DNA of 64,000 nt from Pseudomonas luteola NBRC 103146 (GCF_002091675.1 NZ_BDAE01000006.1:1-64000); one strand, 5' to 3'. Shown: positions 28,889 through 38,073, numbered from the stretch's first letter. Translations and numbers: made by a program. Notes: generated by a model from the letters alone, not told the origin.

Positions 28889-29227
28889 ATGAAGATCAGC
28901 GAGCTCGTAAAGGAATGGGAGCAGAACGCTACAGGCCGTATGGCCCACGCACACTACAACTTGGTTCTGGACCTTGAATCCGCGGCCCGGTTGCATGCCC
29001 TCCACGAAATGTATCCAAAGCGTAGCGTAGAAGAACTCTTGGCTGAGCTGGTAGGCGCGGCGCTAGAGGAGCTTGAAGCCAGCTTTCCCTATGTCAAGGG
29101 ACAGCGAGTCGTAGCAACGGACGAGCTGGGTGATCCACTTTATGAAGATGTTGGCCCTACGCCACGCTTTCTGGAACTGTCGAAGAAGCACCTGGCTGAG
29201 CTCAACAAAAACGATTCGTCCACATGA
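28889..29227 (+). CDS. Conserved hypothetical small protein
   Basis: A 112-residue cytoplasmic protein starting MKISELVKEWEQNATGRMAH, with a helical centre (LDLESAARLHALHEMYPKRS, VEELLAELVGAALEELEASF) and a C-terminal part GDPLYEDVGPTPRFLELSKK. The helix-turn-helix-like spacing in the centre recalls small ribbon-helix-helix proteins, but that is only an impression. I chose 28889 over the longer frame from 28724 because AAGGAGA lies directly upstream. It is divergent from ppc, a placement I remember as conserved in pseudomonads. Function unknown. Confidence 0.78.
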   Translation: MKISELVKEWEQNATGRMAHAHYNLVLDLESAARLHALHEMYPKRSVEELLAELVGAALEELEASFPYVKGQRVVATDELGDPLYEDVGPTPRFLELSKKHLAELNKNDSST

Positions 29228-29324
29228 TCGGCAGACGCACAATAACCCTAGCCAGAACAAGCCATTAGCTGGATTGAAATGCCGTTTTACCGCTTAGCGT
29301 GCTATGGATTTTTAGACAAGGGAT

Positions 29325-29352
29325 GAACATTTCGTGACTTGAAGCGGTCCAT
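29325..29352 (+). promoter_or_regulatory. AlgU-like promoter of the DUF4398-lptF operon
   Basis: GAACAT (29325-29330), a 17-base spacer and TCCAT (29348-29352) repeat the architecture of the algU promoter, including the identical -10. The operon start codon is 136 bases downstream. P. aeruginosa lptF is known to depend on this sigma factor. Confidence 0.65.
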
Positions 29353-29370
29353 ACGTTAGCCAGTAAATGA

Positions 29371-29427
29371 GAGGCTTTTTGTCAATAACCTTCGATCCGA
29401 TAAATAGCGAAGGTAATAAAAGGCCTC
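29371..29427 (+). promoter_or_regulatory. Structured 5' leader of the DUF4398-lptF operon
   Basis: GAGGC and TTTT (29371-29379) pair with AAAA and GCCTC (29418-29427, one bulged G), enclosing a second helix ACCTTCG (29388-29394) with CGAAGGT (29408-29414). The structure would start about 10 bases after the predicted transcription start. It may be a stabilising leader or a regulatory target; no known riboswitch matches. Confidence 0.45.
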
Positions 29428-29487
29428 GGCTACCCTGTCAGCCAGGGAACAATTTAGCTGTTCGGACTATTAATGGAGCTGAGCCCT

Positions 29488-29916
29488 ATGAATACATTGA
29501 CTGCCAAGAAATCGATACAAAAAGCCTGTGGTTTGAAATTCGCTGCACTGGCGCTAGGCAGTGCACTGATCCTGACCGGCTGCGCAGGTGATCCGCCTAG
29601 TGAGCAGATGGCCGTTACTCAATCCGCAGTCAATGAAGCGGTAAGTGGTGGCGGCAATCAGTACGCTCCGCTGGAAACCAAGTCTGCCCAGGACAAGTGG
29701 ACACAGGCTCAAACAGCACTGAACGAAAAGAACTACGAAAAAGCCAAGCAATTGGCCGAGCAGGCCGAGTGGGACGCACGTCTGGCAACTCGCAAGACCC
29801 AGGCTGCCAAGGCTGATGCAGCCCTCCAGGACGCTCAGAAGAGCATTCAGCAGATCCGCGAGGAAGGGATGATCAACGGCGAGCTGCAGCAAAAGCAGAA
29901 CCAACGCCAGCCATAA
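29488..29916 (+). CDS. DUF4398-domain lipoprotein
   Basis: A 142-residue lipoprotein: N-terminal signal peptide ending in the lipobox LTGC near residue 34, then a coiled, Ala/Gln/Lys-rich DUF4398 domain (YAPLETKSAQDKWTQAQTAL, AKQLAEQAEWDARLATRKTQ). The ATG at 29488 has GGAG eight to nine bases upstream; the frame from 29473 adds only five residues before it. DUF4398 proteins usually precede OmpA-family lipoproteins, as here, and probably form an envelope unit with the next gene. Expression probably depends on AlgU. Confidence 0.88.
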   Translation: MNTLTAKKSIQKACGLKFAALALGSALILTGCAGDPPSEQMAVTQSAVNEAVSGGGNQYAPLETKSAQDKWTQAQTALNEKNYEKAKQLAEQAEWDARLATRKTQAAKADAALQDAQKSIQQIREEGMINGELQQKQNQRQP

Positions 29917-29962
29917 GCTGACCCATCCCCTATTCCCGTCTTATGCCTAAAGGATGAATGTT

Positions 29963-30736
29963 ATGCGTAAACAGTTTCTTATCCCTGCCGTATCTGCCCT
30001 GAGCATCGCCCTGGCTGCCTGTTCGACTCCACCAAACCCGAACCTTGAGAAGGCCCAGGCTGACTATGCAGCACTACAATCCCAGCCTCAGTCCTCTCAG
30101 CTGGCTGCGCTGGAAACCAAGGATGCTGGTGACTGGGTAGACAAGGCCAGCCGTGCTTACCGTGAAGGCGACAAGCAGGAGAAGGTCGACCAACTAGCGT
30201 ACCTGGCCAACCAGCGCATTCAACTGGCCATGCAAACTGTCAAGCTGCGCATGACCGAGCAGCAGCTGCAAGGCGTTGACGCACAGCGTACCCAGGCTCG
30301 TCTGGATGCCCGTACTGCGCAGCTCAAGCAGCTGCAAAGCCAGCTTAACGCCAAGCAGACGGATCGTGGTACTGTCGTAACCTTCGGCAACGTACTATTC
30401 GATCTGAACCAGGCCACACTTAAGCCCGCAGGCATGACCAACGTTCAGCAGCTGGCCAGCTTCCTGCAGCAGAACCCAGAACGTCAGGTCATTGTTGAAG
30501 GCTACACTGATAGCACGGGTTCTGACTCGTACAACCAGCAGCTGTCCGAGCGCCGTGCGAATGCTATCAAGACCGCGCTGGTCAGCATGGGCATATCACC
30601 TAATCGCATCGTAACCCGAGGCTATGGCAAGGCATTCCCGGTAGCTAGCAACTCTACCGCAGCTGATCGCGCCATGAATCGTCGCGTAGAGGTTACTATT
30701 TCCAACGACGCGAATCCGGTTGCACCACGCATGTAA
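29963..30736 (+). CDS. lptF: OmpA-family outer membrane lipoprotein LptF
   Basis: A 257-residue lipoprotein with signal peptide and lipobox LAAC (Cys near residue 20), a coiled-coil N-terminal half (QQLQGVDAQRTQARLDARTA, LKQLQSQLNAKQ) and a C-terminal OmpA-like peptidoglycan-binding domain (VIVEGYTDSTGSDSYNQQLS, RRANAIKTALVSMGISPNRI, GYGKAFPVASN). In P. aeruginosa LptF contributes to outer membrane stability under stress. The ATG at 29963 is better spaced from AAGGAT than the one at 29954. It follows DUF4398 by 46 bases and ends in a clear terminator. Confidence 0.9.
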   Translation: MRKQFLIPAVSALSIALAACSTPPNPNLEKAQADYAALQSQPQSSQLAALETKDAGDWVDKASRAYREGDKQEKVDQLAYLANQRIQLAMQTVKLRMTEQQLQGVDAQRTQARLDARTAQLKQLQSQLNAKQTDRGTVVTFGNVLFDLNQATLKPAGMTNVQQLASFLQQNPERQVIVEGYTDSTGSDSYNQQLSERRANAIKTALVSMGISPNRIVTRGYGKAFPVASNSTAADRAMNRRVEVTISNDANPVAPRM

Positions 30737-30750
30737 TAGGTGACCATCCT

Positions 30751-30779
30751 AAAAGCCCGGCTAATGCCGGGCTTTTTTT
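30751..30779 (+). terminator. Terminator after lptF
   Basis: AGCCCGGC (30754-30761) pairs perfectly with GCCGGGCT (30766-30773) around a TAAT loop, flanked by A and T runs, with seven T following. A textbook intrinsic terminator; it also lies just beyond the convergent macrodomain gene. Confidence 0.95.
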
Positions 30780-30791
30780 ATGGGCGGGTGA

Positions 30792-31298
30792 TCAATCAAT
30801 GAGCGTAGCGTTAGTTAATACCCCTGCCATTTCAGTGGAGAACGCTACCAGGATGACTTCACGAATCGAGCTACCTTCCGGTCTGGGCTCTTGGAGAACG
30901 GATACCGCAACGCGTGCCGCTTGCTCCGCAGGATATCCATAGACACCACAGCTGATCGCAGGAAAAGCCAGGGTACGGGCATCGATACTTTCAGCCAGCG
31001 CCAACGTGTTTCGATAACACCGCGCTAACTGCTCGGGCTCACCTGAATTGCCTCCGCTCCAAACCGGCCCGACGGTATGAATGATGAAGCGGGCCTGAAG
31101 ATTGAAACCAGGCGTAAGCCTGGCTTCTCCTACCGGGCATCCGCCCAGTCGTCGGCAATACCCCAAGAGTTCAGGACCCGCTGCCCGGTGAATCGCGCCA
31201 TCAACGCCAGTCCCGCCTAGCAGACGCTCATTCGCCGCGTTGACGATGACATCAACATCCAACGCGGTAATATCTCCTTGCCATACCCGAATTTTCAT
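30792..31298 (-). CDS. Macrodomain protein (O-acetyl-ADP-ribose deacetylase type)
   Basis: A 168-residue single macrodomain of the YmdB/MacroD class: [19 protein letters not shown] with the NAAN motif, [14 protein letters not shown], and the second ligand loop [12 protein letters not shown]. Such enzymes bind ADP-ribose and remove acetyl or ADP-ribosyl esters. The product fills the whole gene, with no fused domain. It leads a minus-strand pair with the AIM24-like gene only 25 bases upstream, which invites but does not prove functional linkage. Confidence 0.92.
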   Translation of the reverse strand: MKIRVWQGDITALDVDVIVNAANERLLGGTGVDGAIHRAAGPELLGYCRRLGGCPVGEARLTPGFNLQARFIIHTVGPVWSGGNSGEPEQLARCYRNTLALAESIDARTLAFPAISCGVYGYPAEQAARVAVSVLQEPRPEGSSIREVILVAFSTEMAGVLTNATLID

Positions 31299-31323
31299 TC
31301 AAACCTCTACGAGCGATGGATGG

Positions 31324-32061
31324 CTATTCACTGCCTTTCTCGCCTTGCGCCTTGGTCGTTGCTTCATAGACGCGCTCAGCGAGACGTGAAAAAGGGAGCG
31401 TTTGGACCCATACGGAGCCGTGTCCTTTTAGGGTTGCCAATACCAAGCCCTCACCGCCAAACAGCATGCTGCGTAGGCCGCCTGCCAAGCCAATGCTGTA
31501 ATCGATACCTTCGGTGAAACCAACCAGACACCCGGTATCAAGCCGGAGCGTTTCCCCATTGAGCTCTTTGCGAATGACCGTACCGCCCGCATGCATGAAG
31601 GCCAGACCATCGCCTTCCAGCTTTTCCAGGATGAAACCCTCACCACCAAAGAAGCCGGCCCCCAGGCGGCGGGTAAACGCTACGCCTACACGCGTACCTA
31701 GCGCAGCACACAGGAAGGCATCGCGCTGACAGAAAAGCGTACCGCCAATAACTGAGAGGTCAACCGGCACAACGTGTCCTGGATAAGGCGCAGCGAAGGC
31801 TACATGACGCTTGCGCTTCCCCTCATTGGTGAAATGCGTCATAAATAGCGATTCGCCGCCCATCATGCGTTTACCAGCGCTCCACAGCTTGCCCAGCACC
31901 CCGCCGGATCCGTCCCCCATGCGGGCGGTGAAATCTATGTCCTCCTCCATATAGGTCATGGCACCTGCCTCGGCGATAACGGTCTCGCCGGGATCAAGTC
32001 CGATTTCCACCGCCTGCATGGACTCACCAATGATGCGGTAATCGATCTCATGACTGGGCAT
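31324..32061 (-). CDS. AIM24-family (TIGR00266) protein
   Basis: A 245-residue protein rich in glycine and short beta strands, matching the TIGR00266/AIM24 family: [60 protein letters not shown] and [20 protein letters not shown]. The family has a tryptophan RNA-binding attenuator-like beta fold; its bacterial role is unknown. No signal peptide or transmembrane segment is obvious. It lies between the macrodomain and the QEGLA gene, all on the same strand with short gaps. Confidence 0.88.
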   Translation of the reverse strand: MPSHEIDYRIIGESMQAVEIGLDPGETVIAEAGAMTYMEEDIDFTARMGDGSGGVLGKLWSAGKRMMGGESLFMTHFTNEGKRKRHVAFAAPYPGHVVPVDLSVIGGTLFCQRDAFLCAALGTRVGVAFTRRLGAGFFGGEGFILEKLEGDGLAFMHAGGTVIRKELNGETLRLDTGCLVGFTEGIDYSIGLAGGLRSMLFGGEGLVLATLKGHGSVWVQTLPFSRLAERVYEATTKAQGEKGSE

Positions 32062-32099
32062 GGCTTACTCCTGTAAGCCGACACAAGGCGTCGGCGTGG

Positions 32100-33401
32100 T
32101 CAAATGATATTGGCGTAATCCGCTTCGATTCGATCCAGGCTGAGATGGTTCAGGAAGTTGGAAAAACACATCCAGGCCGATAAGGCATTGAGATCCTGGA
32201 ACTGGGGCGGCAGGTATTTGGGCGGCGCGACCAGACCCTCTTCAACCAGCTGGCTCAGGATGCGCATGTCTTCCAGGGTGGTCTTGCCACAAAACAACAG
32301 GGGAATCTGCTCTACCTTACCCTTACGAACGGCCAGCTGAATGTAGTTGTAGATGAGAATGAAGCCCTTGAGATAGGAGAGGTCTTTGGTAAACGGTAAC
32401 TCGGAAGGTGTAGAACCGCGGAATACGCGACTGGCGTTCTGGTAACCATCCTCCAGGCTGTAACCCTGCTCCTCATAGAAGCGGAAGACATCCAGAAAAT
32501 CAGCACCCTCCTCTGCCATGTGAATAGCACGGGTACGATTGGTCAGCTTGCGCAGGCGTGAAGGGTAAGAAGTAAAGGCGATGACCTCCATGAGGATAGC
32601 CAAGCCTTCCTGCGTAACGGTGGACGATGGCGGTCCTTTCGAGAGAAAGGTGCAGATCGGCTGATTCTGACCGTTCAGTGTTGTCCCGACATGGACCAAC
32701 CCCTCATGAACCTCCAACGCACGAATATCACGTTCGTTGAACATGGCGTCCGCCCGGATCTTGATGTAATCCGCACCTGCGGCAGCGTCGGCAACGATTC
32801 CATCTGATTCGAACACACGGATAGTGCCTTCGTCTTCTCCAAATACTGCATTCAGGCGCTGCTGCAGCATCGGTGCAGCTTCCTTGGCGGTGAGTGTCTT
32901 GGGCTCGTCTTTGAGATCGCTGCGCTTATCGATGTTGTTCAGATAATCCGACATCATCATGCCTAGATCCGCCAGAGTCGGGTCACCGGCATGAAAGGCA
33001 TCGGACGCTGCCCCATAGAGTTCCTGGGAGATCAGGCCAAAATCTCGCGTCCCTCGCGCCTGAAGCATCCGCACGACCATGCGGTACTCACGACACATAC
33101 GCCGCATGATTTGCCCCACCGGGCTGAATTGCCCCAGGTGCCGGGTCACTTCCCGCTCGATGCTTTGAAACTCGCCCTTGACCTCATCCGGGTCGAACCC
33201 TAACGGCCGCTGTTCATAGTAGGCGCGATCCACCGGGGGTAGCATCTTGCCCTTGCCATCGAGAAAGCGCTGTTTAACCTCATCCTCCCACTTCACCGCA
33301 TCGAGAATCCGGATGGGGGCCTGGGCCGCCACGATACGATCGGAAAGCGTGCGAATCGTCTCTTGGTACTGGTTTTTCACCTTGCGTGAATTCATGCCCA
33401 C
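32100..33401 (-). CDS. QEGLA-motif DUF1704 protein, putative zinc carboxypeptidase
   Basis: A 433-residue protein of the TIGR02421/DUF1704 family, labelled flavohemoglobin-expression modulating QEGLA motif protein in databases I remember. The segment EVHEGLVHVGT contains HEXXXH (His232, Glu233, His237), and the QEGLA motif at 264-268 supplies Glu265 about 30 residues later. Human members of DUF1704 (MATCAP/KIAA0895L) are zinc carboxypeptidases using this arrangement, so an active metallopeptidase is likely; the bacterial substrate is unknown. It lies 38 bases upstream of the AIM24-like gene. The lysS terminator separates it from lysS. Confidence 0.85.
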   Translation of the reverse strand: MGMNSRKVKNQYQETIRTLSDRIVAAQAPIRILDAVKWEDEVKQRFLDGKGKMLPPVDRAYYEQRPLGFDPDEVKGEFQSIEREVTRHLGQFSPVGQIMRRMCREYRMVVRMLQARGTRDFGLISQELYGAASDAFHAGDPTLADLGMMMSDYLNNIDKRSDLKDEPKTLTAKEAAPMLQQRLNAVFGEDEGTIRVFESDGIVADAAAGADYIKIRADAMFNERDIRALEVHEGLVHVGTTLNGQNQPICTFLSKGPPSSTVTQEGLAILMEVIAFTSYPSRLRKLTNRTRAIHMAEEGADFLDVFRFYEEQGYSLEDGYQNASRVFRGSTPSELPFTKDLSYLKGFILIYNYIQLAVRKGKVEQIPLLFCGKTTLEDMRILSQLVEEGLVAPPKYLPPQFQDLNALSAWMCFSNFLNHLSLDRIEADYANII

Positions 33402-33496
33402 CTCATTACAGGGAAGACAAACCCTGACGTATGCAGGATAGCGTATCGACTGCCTGGGTAAACGGCGGTTCGACAGATCTCGGGTACGCCAGAAAT

Positions 33497-33525
33497 AAAA
33501 GAACCGCCATAAAGGCGGTTCTTTG
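33497..33525 (-). terminator. Terminator after lysS
   Basis: A perfect 11-bp stem (AAAGAACCGCC at 33498-33508 with its complement at 33514-33524) surrounds a 5-base loop; TTTTATTT follows on the minus strand. It is 15 bases beyond the lysS stop and insulates the gene at 33401. Confidence 0.9.
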
Positions 33526-33539
33526 TTTACAGCGACTGC

Positions 33540-35042
33540 TTACAGCGGGCGCATATGCGGGAACAGAATTACGTCACGGATCGACGGAGAGTCGGTCAAC
33601 AGCATGACCAGACGGTCGATACCGATGCCCTCACCTGCCGTTGGCGGCATGCCGTATTCCAGCGCCGCCACGAAGTCGGCATCGAAATGCATGGCTTCGT
33701 CATCACCGGCGTCCTTATCGGCCACCTGAGCATGGAAGCGCTCAGCCTGGTCTTCCGCATCGTTAAGTTCGGAATAGGCGTTGGCGATTTCACGGCCACC
33801 GATGAACAGCTCGAAGCGGTCAGTCACACTTGGATCGTCGTCGTTACGACGGGCCAGCGGAGAGACTTCGAACGGATACTGAGTAATGAACGTAGGCTGC
33901 TCCAGTTTGTGCTCGACCAGCTCTTCGAAAATCATGGTTTGTAGCTTGCCAAGCCCTTCGAAGCCCTTGACGTCCGCACCGGCCTTCTTGGCAATCGCAC
34001 GTGCTTTCTCGATGTCACGCAGATCATCAGCGCTGATCTCGGGGTTGTACTTCAGGATCGAGTCGAACACGGACAAGCGTGCAAACGGCTCACCGAAGTG
34101 GAAGACCTTGCCCTGGTACGGCACATCGGTGGTACCCAGAACCGCCATGGCCAGCTCGCGGAACAATTCCTCGGTCAGGTCCATGTTGTCTTCGTAATCG
34201 GCATACGCCTGGTAGAACTCAAGCATAGTGAATTCAGGGTTATGCCGAGTCGATACGCCTTCGTTACGGAAGTTGCGGTTGATCTCGAACACGCGCTCGA
34301 AGCCACCCACTACGAGTCGCTTCAGATAAAGCTCTGGAGCGATACGCAGGAACATATCGATATCCAGCGCATTGTGATGCGTCTCGAAGGGCTTGGCCGC
34401 CGCACCGCCTGGGATGGTCTGCAGCATGGGCGTTTCGACTTCGAGGAAGTCACGATCCCGCAGGAACTGGCGAATGTGAGCGATCACCTGCGAGCGTACA
34501 CGGAACGTATGGCGGACGTCGTCGTTGACGATCAAGTCGACGTAGCGCTGACGGTAGCGCATCTCGGTATCGGTCAGGCCGTGATGCTTGTCAGGCAGAG
34601 GACGCAGAGACTTGGTCAGCAGACGAACATTGTCCATGTCTACATACAGGTCGCCCTTGCCGGAGCGGGCCAGTGTGCCCTCGGCCGCGATGATATCGCC
34701 CAGATCCCAGGTCTTGATGGCTTCCAGCGTTTCCGCTGGCAGCTTCTTGCGGTCTACATAAACCTGTAGCCGGCCGGTCATGTCCTGAAGAACCATGAAC
34801 GCACCGCGGTTGAGCATGATGCGGCCAGCAATCTTGACCTTAATGCCCGCTTCGGCCAGCTCTTCCTTGCTTTTGCCTTCATAGGCTTTCTGCAGATCCG
34901 CACAGTAGCTGTCGCGGCGGAAGTCATTCGGGAACGCGATGCGCTGCTCGGCGCGCAGGGCTGCAAGCTTTTCCTTGCGCTGGGCAATCAGCTTGTTGTG
35001 TTCCTGCTCTTGGGCATGTTGGTCTAAAGGTTGTTCGCTCAT
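33540..35042 (-). CDS. lysS: Lysyl-tRNA synthetase, class II
   Basis: LysRS charges tRNA-Lys. The 500-residue protein has an N-terminal OB-fold anticodon-binding domain ([20 protein letters not shown]), class II motif 2 ([19 protein letters not shown]) and motif 3 ([16 protein letters not shown]) at the C terminus. Length matches bacterial LysRS. It follows prfB by 62 bases and shares its promoter, the prfB-lysS operon order common to gammaproteobacteria. Confidence 0.98.
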   Translation of the reverse strand: MSEQPLDQHAQEQEHNKLIAQRKEKLAALRAEQRIAFPNDFRRDSYCADLQKAYEGKSKEELAEAGIKVKIAGRIMLNRGAFMVLQDMTGRLQVYVDRKKLPAETLEAIKTWDLGDIIAAEGTLARSGKGDLYVDMDNVRLLTKSLRPLPDKHHGLTDTEMRYRQRYVDLIVNDDVRHTFRVRSQVIAHIRQFLRDRDFLEVETPMLQTIPGGAAAKPFETHHNALDIDMFLRIAPELYLKRLVVGGFERVFEINRNFRNEGVSTRHNPEFTMLEFYQAYADYEDNMDLTEELFRELAMAVLGTTDVPYQGKVFHFGEPFARLSVFDSILKYNPEISADDLRDIEKARAIAKKAGADVKGFEGLGKLQTMIFEELVEHKLEQPTFITQYPFEVSPLARRNDDDPSVTDRFELFIGGREIANAYSELNDAEDQAERFHAQVADKDAGDDEAMHFDADFVAALEYGMPPTAGEGIGIDRLVMLLTDSPSIRDVILFPHMRPL

Positions 35043-35104
35043 GGTCTGGGTATTTCCATCACGGGATCAGCCCTCTCCTGTCGGAGAAGGCGTTTAAGGT
35101 AGTG

Positions 35105-36200
35105 TTACAGGCCCTGCTTGAGGCTGGCCTCGATAAACTCGTCCAGGTCGCCGTCCAGTACCGCATCGCAGTTGCTGTTCTCGATGCCGGTACGCAGATC
35201 CTTGATCCGAGACTGGTCGAGTACATAGGAGCGGATCTGGTGGCCCCAGCCGATATCGGACTTGGAGTCTTCCAACGCCTGGGAAGCGGCCGTACGTTTC
35301 TGCATTTCCTGCTCATACAACTTGGCCCGCAGCATTTTCATGGCGGTGTCCTTGTTGGCGTGCTGGGAGCGCTCGTTCTGGCAGCTGACCACCGTATTGG
35401 TGGGCACGTGGGTGATACGCACCGCCGAGTCCGTGGTGTTAACGTGCTGACCACCCGCGCCGGAGGAACGGTAGGTATCGATCCGCAGGTCGGCTGGGTT
35501 GATCTCGATTTCGATGTTGTCATCGATCTCCGGCGAAACGAAGACGGCCGTAAACGACGTGTGGCGGCGGTTGCCCGAATCGAATGGACTCTTGCGAACC
35601 AGGCGATGTACGCCGATTTCAGTCTTGAGCCAGCCGAACGCATACTCACCCTTCACATGAACGGTTGCGCCCTTGATACCTGCCACTTCACCTTCGGAGA
35701 GCTCCATGATGGTCGTCTCGAAGCCGTGTTTGTCAGCCCAGCGCAGGTACATGCGCAGCAGCATATTGGCCCAATCCTGAGCCTCTGTACCACCGGAACC
35801 AGCCTGGATGTCGAGGTAGGCATTGTTCGGATCCATCTCGCCACTGAACATGCGACGGAACTCGAGCTTCTCGAGAATCTCGCGCAAACGCTCGACCTCG
35901 GTGGCCACATCGTTGACAGCGCCTTCGTCATTTTCCTCGGCAGCCATTTCCAGCAGGTCGTTTGCATCGGCCAGACCACCGGAAAGCTCATCAAGGGTTT
36001 CGACTACCTGAGCCAGCTGGGCGCGTTCCTTGCCAAGGCTCTGAGCGTACTCAGGCTTGTTCCAGACGCTTGGATCTTCGAGCTCGCGCTCAACTTCGGT
36101 CAAACGATCTTTTTTATGATCGTAGTCAAAGATACCCCCGAATGGTCTGGGTACGTCCGGTGAGGTCTTTGATACTGTTCAGAATCGGGTTGATTTCCAT
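35105..36200 (-). CDS. prfB: Peptide chain release factor 2, with programmed +1 frameshift
   Basis: RF2 releases peptides at UAA and UGA. The gene is read in two frames: a 24-codon first frame from ATG at 36200 ending ...RGYL, then UGA, then a shift into the 340-codon main frame, giving 364 residues, the normal RF2 length. The main frame has the SPF recognition motif ([14 protein letters not shown]), the peptidyl-hydrolysis motif GAGGQHVN and a C-terminal helix. A standard ORF caller reports only the second frame from a TTG at 36103. The operon continues into lysS. Confidence 0.96.
36125..36131 (-). promoter_or_regulatory. RF2 autoregulatory frameshift site CTT-TGA-C
   Basis: Read on the minus strand, GGGGG-TAT-CTT-TGA-C has the Shine-Dalgarno-like G run three bases before the slippery CTT and an in-frame UGA as codon 25. 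Low RF2 allows +1 slippage to GAC. Canonical E. coli-type site. Confidence 0.93.
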
Positions 36201-36239
36201 GGCTGGCAATCACTCGCGGAAAACGTGGAAAAGCCTGCG

Positions 36240-36245
36240 AGTATA
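36240..36245 (-). promoter_or_regulatory. Probable -10 of the prfB-lysS promoter
   Basis: TATACT on the minus strand, 40 bases before the prfB ATG, is one base from the -10 consensus. The -35 is poor (CTGCCG at 18-19 bases). The rest of the 36201-36450 gap holds GC-rich hairpin-prone sequence and no gene. Confidence 0.45.
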
Positions 36246-36450
36246 CTGCAACCGGCTCCGATCCGGCAGCCTTTGCCGGTGTTTGTTCGTCCCTCCGTTA
36301 TTCAGCCCCTCCGAATGGCCTACAGCAGCATGGAAAAGCACTGCTGCAGGCTCCGGTCGACTCATGCCGCTTGGCGCCTACCGGTACGACATCCGATACA
36401 GGCGGCACAGTTTACAGCGCGGCCTACACAGCCCAGACCTTTGAGTGCGC

Positions 36451-38073
36451 TTAATCTGCGTGAATATCGACATGACGGGTCTCACGCAGGAACAGCAGGC
36501 CTACCACCAGACTGCCCCCAGTAATAAGCACTGGATACCACAGGCCATAAAAAATATCGCCGGTATACACGACAAGCGCAAAGGACACGGTAGGCAACAG
36601 ACCGCCGAACCAGCCGTTGCCAACATGGTATGGCAGCGATAGCGAGGTATATCGGATACGGGTCGGAAACAGTTCCACCATCAATGCTGCCAATGGACCA
36701 TACGTCATGGTAGCGATCAAAATCAGCGCAACGATCAACAGCACGACCATGCCCTGATTAATGGCCGCCGGATCAGCCTTTTGTGGATAACCGGCTGCGT
36801 CCACTGCTGCGCTCAGGGTAGCCGCATCATAACCGCGTACTTCCTGTTGCCCTACCCGTACGACGATCTCACTGCCAGCGGCACCTTCAGCGGTCTGATA
36901 AGGCAGGCCGCGCTTTACCAGAAGTGCCTTGACCCGATCGCACGGACTGTCGAAGCGTGCCTTGCCGACAGGATCGAACTGGAAGGTACAGGTGGCAGGA
37001 TCCGCCTCGACGGTAATCGGTGCCTGCCGGCTGGCCATATCAATCTCCGGATTGGCGTAATGCCCCAAAGCCTTGAAGATTGGAAAATAGCAAACCGTTG
37101 CCAGCAGCAGTCCTAGCATCATAATCGGCTTGCGACCGACCTTATCGGACAGCCAACCAAAAAAGACAAAGAAAGGCGCACCGATGACAATCGAGATGAT
37201 AAGCAGCGTATTAGCCAGGGCGGCGTCCATCTTGAGCATTTGCGTCAGAAAGAACAGGACGTAGAACTGCGCGGTATAAAAAGTTACTGCCTGGCCGGCA
37301 TTGATGCTGAATAACGCAATCAACACAACGCGCAAATTGCTCCAGCGGGTGAACGAATCCCTAATAGGAGAATGGCTCGTCTTGCCTTCGGACTTCATTT
37401 TGAGAAACGCCGGGGACTCGTGCATCGACAGACGAATCCAGGTTGAGATACCCAACAGCACAATCGAAAACAGGAACGGCAAGCGCCAGCCCCAAGTTTC
37501 GAATGCGTCACCGGTCAGCTTCCGACAGACCAGAATGACCAGTAGCGAAAGCAGAAGCCCAAGGGTTGCTGTTGACTGAATCCAACTGGTATAGCTACCC
37601 CGCTTGCCAGCCGGTGCGTGTTCAGCCACATAAGTGGCGGCTCCTCCATATTCGCCACCCAGCGCCAGCCCCTGAAGCAATCGCAACGTAACTAACAAAA
37701 TGGGGGCGGCAAGTCCGATGGAGGCATAGGTAGGCAACAATCCAACCCCAAAGGTAGAAACACCCATCAATAGGATGGTTGCCAGAAATGTATATTTGCG
37801 GCCGATCTTGTCGCCTAGCCTGCCAAAGACAAGTGCACCAAACGGCCTGACCAGAAAGCCCGCCGAAAAAGCCAGCAGGGCAAAGATGAAGGCGGTAGTT
37901 TCGTTGACACCTGCGAAGAACTGCTTGCTGATCACGGCCGCCAGGGCGCCATAAAGAAAAAAGTCATACCACTCGAACACGGTCCCCAAAGAAGAGGCAA
38001 AGATAACCTTGCGCTCTTCACGGGTGCTGCTGACGGTGCGGCTGTAGCCGCTGGCCTGGGCATATTCTGCCAT
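36451..38073 (-). CDS. MHS-family MFS transporter with a large loop insertion
   Basis: A 540-residue metabolite:H+ symporter of the MHS class: FEWYDFFLYGAL near residues 33-44, GRLGDKIGRKYTF at the 2-3 loop and RLLQGLALGGEYGGA. Typical members are about 430-450 residues; the excess is one insertion at about 340-438 between helices 8 and 9, with two cysteines (Cys362, Cys378), which by topology should face the periplasm. Helices resume at GMVVLLIVALILIAT. It lies 122 bases after the GMC oxidoreductase on the same strand, so it may import that enzyme's substrate. Confidence 0.88.
   Translation of the reverse strand: MAEYAQASGYSRTVSSTREERKVIFASSLGTVFEWYDFFLYGALAAVISKQFFAGVNETTAFIFALLAFSAGFLVRPFGALVFGRLGDKIGRKYTFLATILLMGVSTFGVGLLPTYASIGLAAPILLVTLRLLQGLALGGEYGGAATYVAEHAPAGKRGSYTSWIQSTATLGLLLSLLVILVCRKLTGDAFETWGWRLPFLFSIVLLGISTWIRLSMHESPAFLKMKSEGKTSHSPIRDSFTRWSNLRVVLIALFSINAGQAVTFYTAQFYVLFFLTQMLKMDAALANTLLIISIVIGAPFFVFFGWLSDKVGRKPIMMLGLLLATVCYFPIFKALGHYANPEIDMASRQAPITVEADPATCTFQFDPVGKARFDSPCDRVKALLVKRGLPYQTAEGAAGSEIVVRVGQQEVRGYDAATLSAAVDAAGYPQKADPAAINQGMVVLLIVALILIATMTYGPLAALMVELFPTRIRYTSLSLPYHVGNGWFGGLLPTVSFALVVYTGDIFYGLWYPVLITGGSLVVGLLFLRETRHVDIHAD

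Noticed and set aside
34098..34769. 223-codon plus-strand frame opposite lysS
   Set aside because: Antisense shadow of lysS with no recognisable fold.
35102..36163. 353-codon plus-strand frame opposite prfB
   Set aside because: It mirrors the codon pattern of prfB, has no domain I recognise, and runs across the prfB frameshift.
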